Positions 59,645-64,000 of a stretch of DNA of 64,000 bases are shown piece after piece. The first letter of the stretch is position 1, and every line of letters begins with the position of its first letter. The stretch lies in NCBI GenBank assembly GCA_963514095.1, contig OY741271.1:15211772-15275771 (forward strand), written 5' to 3'. A program made the position numbers and the translations under genes. This stretch comes from Eutrigla gurnardus. Its lineage: Eukaryota > Chordata > Actinopteri > Perciformes > Triglidae. Below the pieces are notes generated by a model. It made no database searches, was not told the DNA's origin, and saw only the letters and a program-made list of their open reading frames with translations.

Positions 59645-59707
<63 letters not shown>
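59645..59707. repeat. (CA)n microsatellite
   Basis: About 31 CA units. The long minus-strand open frame across it is a repeat artefact. Confidence 0.97.
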
Positions 59708-59708
<1 letters not shown>

Positions 59709-60762
59709 CACTGGCAAAACACATATTTACACTTCTTTCTCTCCTGAGCTTGATGCTGCTGCCTCTGTTTGACATACAGTAAATAATATCCCATGATGCT
59801 AAAATGAACAGTCTTAGTGTATTTGTTCAGTTGGTACAAAGGGTATTGGTTAAAGCTGACCAATTTTGGAGTAGTTGGGATGAAAATCTCCCTTTAATTA
59901 CTGTTCTGTGTGGATCCTTCGGTCCCAGTTCCCCTGCTGCAAATGATGGTATTAAAAGTCCATTTTATTTAAAGAAATAAAATTTTAGCTTTACAGACAA
60001 TAGGCTAGTTCTGTTTTACGGTACAGCGGACTTTATCTTTTTAATAAAAATTCCTGACTTGGTGAAAGTTTAATTAATAAGGGACTTAAAGCTAGGGGAA
60101 TGAGCAAGGGAGTTAGGTCTTTAAGGGGGTACTTATTTTTCCATCTGGGCTATCCTCCAAAAAAACTGTCAATTAGTGTGTTAAGCTGAAGAGACAAAAA
60201 ACATCATTAGTTCTTGCAAAAAGAATAATGGGTTTTAAAGGTTTTGCTTTAGAGGCAGGCCAAAAGCACAAGAGTGAGTCTTATGTATTTTCATTTATTT
60301 CTCGCAATTATCAAAGTTTGAAGGGAGGCTTTTGTTGTTCTAAGGTGCATGATTTAGGAAGCAGACATGGTGGGTTATTTTTCTCACTAACTATGTACCT
60401 TAATTGTTTGAGATAAGACAAATAAAATGAGTCATATTTGGTGGAGTGAATCATAGTGTGTATTATATATTTCAATTCTGATAGTTTCCATGTTAGCAAG
60501 CAATGCTGCTGTTGTTGTTGTTGATGATTTGACTGCGATTAGATGAAGTCCCTCACCTGCTATATGCAGTTGCAAAAATAAAAAATATCAGTTACGTTTA
60601 CAAAAAAACGACCTTTAAATTGTGTAAGTAAGTAAGTAAAAATGGATTGATTTGGTGGTTTTGCTATCAGATTATAAAAAATGTATGAAGCAACTGCTTC
60701 CATCCTGTTTCTTTACTTCTATTAATATAATCTTCATTTCCTGGTTCAAATGTTCTCCACTG

Positions 60763-60848
60763 AGTAGTAGTAGTAGTAGAAATTAGTAGTAGTCATAGAA
60801 ATTAGTAGTAGTTGTAGAAATTAGCAGTTGTAGTAGAAATTAGTAGGG
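60763..60848. repeat. TAG-rich minisatellite
   Basis: Four imperfect copies of a TAGTAGTAGTAGAAAT-type unit of roughly 20-28 bases. Confidence 0.85.
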
Positions 60849-63800
60849 TAAAGAACAAAAACAAACTGATATATTTGAATTCAGAGCATCCATGCTGAAA
60901 GTCAAGCAAGCATTTTTACTGGATCAATTTAGATAACAAGTCAAAGTCCCAAAGATTCAGAATCCCCCCGTGGTCTACTGTATATATACATTTTTTATTA
61001 AAAATCATAATATGCAATTCATATCACAACAAAAGTTATCTGAGGACACTTAACACATAGAGCAGGACTAGAACATGCATTTCAGAGTCGATGACATCAC
61101 CCAGCGCCGCGGCGGTGAGAAAAATGGCCTTATCAGACTTGAGGCAGAATCTGGAGGAGACCAGGCTCTTGGGTTCTCTCTGCATTTGGTGTTGGTAGTA
61201 GTATTATTGACTCACAATACTTGTATATAGGTATCGTCATGGAGGAGGAAAGTTTAGAAATATATCGCACTACTGATGTCGTTACTGATGAGTGGCAGCC
61301 AGGGAACAATGCAAAACCACGCGGGCTTTGTGAACAAGATTGAGTAGAGGACGCGGTGGTCCAACTGTTCTGGAGCTCAGCAACAGGTGAAGATTCATAA
61401 GAGAATTGTGAATTTGCATGTTAACTTTACGAAGCAAGTAGAAAACCACTGATATTGTATAATAATATCCAAATCCTTCCTTCTGACTTAAGCACACACA
61501 CTTATGCTAATTCATGGCTTGTGTGTTTTCAGGCTGTTCTACTGTCGTTTTTACCAACAGGTTTTTTTTGTGACTTTCTCATTATTTCGTTTTACATTGT
61601 GATTTGGTTACTATCAAGTTTTGTTTTTGTACCTTTATAGGCTTGGCACAGTGCAAATATAAGCCCAAAGTATTATTCAACACAAACTCTCAAAGGAAAT
61701 TGCCTCCTCCTCTTCACCTCAGCAGTGTGGCTCTTTTTGCATGGAACGACAGATTTTGTCAATGTGTTCATTTGGGGGCGTTGAGAGTTAAAATGTATTT
61801 CACCTTGAAGCAATACTTAGTGAACGTGATAAGGTAACCCGTAAATGAGCAGAGGTCCTTTTTGTAATGAACTTCCTACCTTGCAGATGGCCATTTGAAG
61901 GGTCTTTTCATGCGGGCAGCGAGTGTGACAGTGGTGCTTAGATGAGGCTTACATAACTGGTCATAGTGCACGAGGTTTCAGGCGCCGAGCCCAAAATGTG
62001 TCATTGACTTGTGCCACACACAACAGCGCATTGGCTTTTTGCATCCCGGCGCGAGTGCTAGTAAATGATTGGTTACAGGAGATTCTCCAATAAATTAATT
62101 GTTTCCACTTCATGGTTAAGTATGTGCTACTCTTCCAAATCGAGTGCTGGTACTTGGTTATTACACTTTAATAGCTCGCTTGCCAAACTAACGATATATT
62201 ACTCCATGTGCTGGCTCAGATCAGAGAAGATGAATTGGCTATTAATTAGAGTTGCACTGAGAGGGCACAGGGGAGAGACTACTCATAGCCTTGCAATCAG
62301 TGTCAACGGGGGCCCTTTTCTGACTAGGACGGCCGGGGCAGGCCCGGGTCACTGGGTGTTATCACGAGAACCGGAGAATCCGGTGGACGGAGCGGCGCCA
62401 AACACGGCCACCATCTTGTCGAGTCAAACAAAGGACAAGCGAGTTTAACGTGGCGCGGCTGCAATCTCGTCTGATGATTTCAGTCAGGAGTGCGAACGTA
62501 ATGGCAGAGATGCGTGGCGGGGTTGTTTGGCTCCGCGGAGTGCCTTAACAAAAGCCTCACGTCCGAAGGACTTTGAATTAGAAAGTTATGGAGGAAATAT
62601 TTGACGGGCAGAGATGATTTGTGGGGAATATTATTGTTTGGCTCACTTTTCTTGTGCAGCCTCTGAATTAGCCCTTTTATCACAATTAATTAAGCTTGCC
62701 TATAGGAGATGTTCCATCTTGAGCTCATCCACACAGGATAAATAAGTCAAAGCAGCAGGATATATGTCCTTTTATTGGCTGACTTGATCTCGGAAGCATC
62801 TGTAGAGGGGGGAAGCTGTCTCTGCGGTGCAACTTTGTGGAAGAGTCTTCGCCATCACTCACTTTGAATGCTTCTTTTATGACTCGTTTTGTTAAAAACC
62901 TCTTTTTTTAATGCAAGGTATCAGGAGTTATGGCCTGTCTATGCAAATTAGGGAATTTTGACAGTTTGTTATTCATGTCATCGCCTTTTTAAACACTTAA
63001 AGGCAATAAATTTCACTGTGACAGGCTGCTACGAAATTGCCACTAAATATTATTAAATATTTTAACAAGTTCCTTGTAAATATGCCTTAAATGTTTGAAC
63101 GATGGGCAGGAAGAAAAATGGCTTTGCATCAACTTATTAGAGGCTATAAAAGTGGCAGTGATTTATCACGGATGTGGTGCAACTCAGGCCATCTTTTTTT
63201 TGTTTAGCTTATTCTCCCAGGTTGCTTTGTCCTGATGTGCCGATTAAAGTGAGAGGCATCATGTTAAAAGCCTGTAGATAATGTTGTACCTGTGGGCCAT
63301 AAAAAATAGAGCATTTTAAAGTTTTAAAGCTTCTCGTAGCCATTTACAATTTAATATTTTGTGTGTTTATCAAGAAATCTATAGCTTTTATTTGACTCTT
63401 TAATTCTTTTTTTTACTGTACTGAAATGACCCAGTTTTCAAGGTTCAAGTGAACATCTGAATACCGTTGAAAGGAAGCAAGTTGTGTGCAAAATCAAACG
63501 ATCTTTACCATTGTCATGCCTGTGTCCTGTGACACTGATCAGATAGCTCGTCGTTCTTCAGTATCCTCCAGCTTCTGTATTGTCTGACAGTGATGGTGTT
63601 GGTTTGATATGAATCGGAACAATCTGTCTACTGCGTTACTTCGAGATGTAGAAGAATCGATACGTTCCTCTGGTAATGCTGGACTCAAATCTCTTTAATT
63701 ACAAAGTCAGGCTACAAAGAGAAGCTGAACGCTCTAAAAATAGTTTGAGATGTGACCCAGTCCTGTTGTCTGTGGTGCACCTTTCCAGCGCTTAGGGCGG

Positions 63801-64000
63801 GGGGATTGAGCATCAGATCAGGGTCATTTAGAGTAACACCAATGTGGTTCAGAGGATTTATGTATTCCATTTACAATCCGACTTTTAAATTCAGAAGTCA
63901 CCCTTTTTTTTTTTTTTTTTTCTGGCTAGCCTATCATTACGTGACTGTGGTTTCTTAATTTACTGCACCTCAATTATGATTAAGTTCAACTTCTTGTTCT

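Larger units (their letters stand above)
50690..64000. other. Gene desert, last part (probably casz1 first introns)
   Basis: No casz1 coding exon (zinc-finger or N-terminal region) is visible before the window ends. The stretch holds two small exon candidates (51,613-51,670 and 55,657-55,744), a homopurine tract, a CA microsatellite, a TAG minisatellite and AT-rich blocks that look enhancer-like (52,640-52,930, 56,930-57,450, 62,040-62,480 and 62,700-63,300). Confidence 0.55.

Noticed and set aside
59429..59863. 144-codon minus-strand frame with a Cys-Val run
   Set aside because: The run is the translated (CA)n microsatellite.

Overview
The window is nuclear DNA from a ray-finned fish, most likely a percomorph teleost. 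It has spliced vertebrate genes with short introns and GT-AG borders, dense CA, GA and AT microsatellites, and several dispersed repeats that I recognise from fish genomes. There is no bacterial-style operon, CRISPR array or phage content. The gene set corresponds to human 1p36.22.

Layout: (1) 1-1350, the last two exons and 3' UTR of pgd (6-phosphogluconate dehydrogenase), plus strand. (2) 1351-2690, intergenic DNA with an inverted fish repeat, a long AT tract and a CA tract. (3) 2690-8040, tardbp (TDP-43), minus strand: five coding exons giving 396 residues, a long UG-rich 3' UTR and a GC/CpG-containing promoter with a YY1-type site. (4) 8041-9028, a head-to-head gap of about 1 kb holding an 85-bp CA microsatellite. 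(5) 9029 to about 13,620, ciroz (orthologue of human C1orf127/CIROZ), plus strand: 11 coding exons giving about 510 residues, with a signal peptide, ZP-N-type cysteines and a Ser/Thr-rich tail. (6) 13.6-64 kb, a gene-poor stretch with no convincing coding exon. By synteny it should lead into casz1 on the plus strand. It contains two CpG-rich islands (about 37.0-37.5 kb and 49.7-50.7 kb). The second has a good splice donor and is followed by a small well-bordered exon candidate at 51,613-51,670, which together look like the 5' non-coding start of casz1. The rest is AT-rich DNA with microsatellites, two dispersed repeats and stretches that resemble developmental enhancers.

The genes are not an operon. 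pgd and tardbp converge. tardbp and ciroz diverge from a shared intergenic region, as their human orthologues do. pgd sits on the opposite side of tardbp from its human position, so the block has been rearranged. I found no evidence for a wholly new biological system. The most interesting items are the little-studied left-right gene ciroz, possible TDP-43 autoregulatory and alternative-exon sequence downstream of tardbp, and the unannotated promoter-like islands in the desert upstream of casz1.
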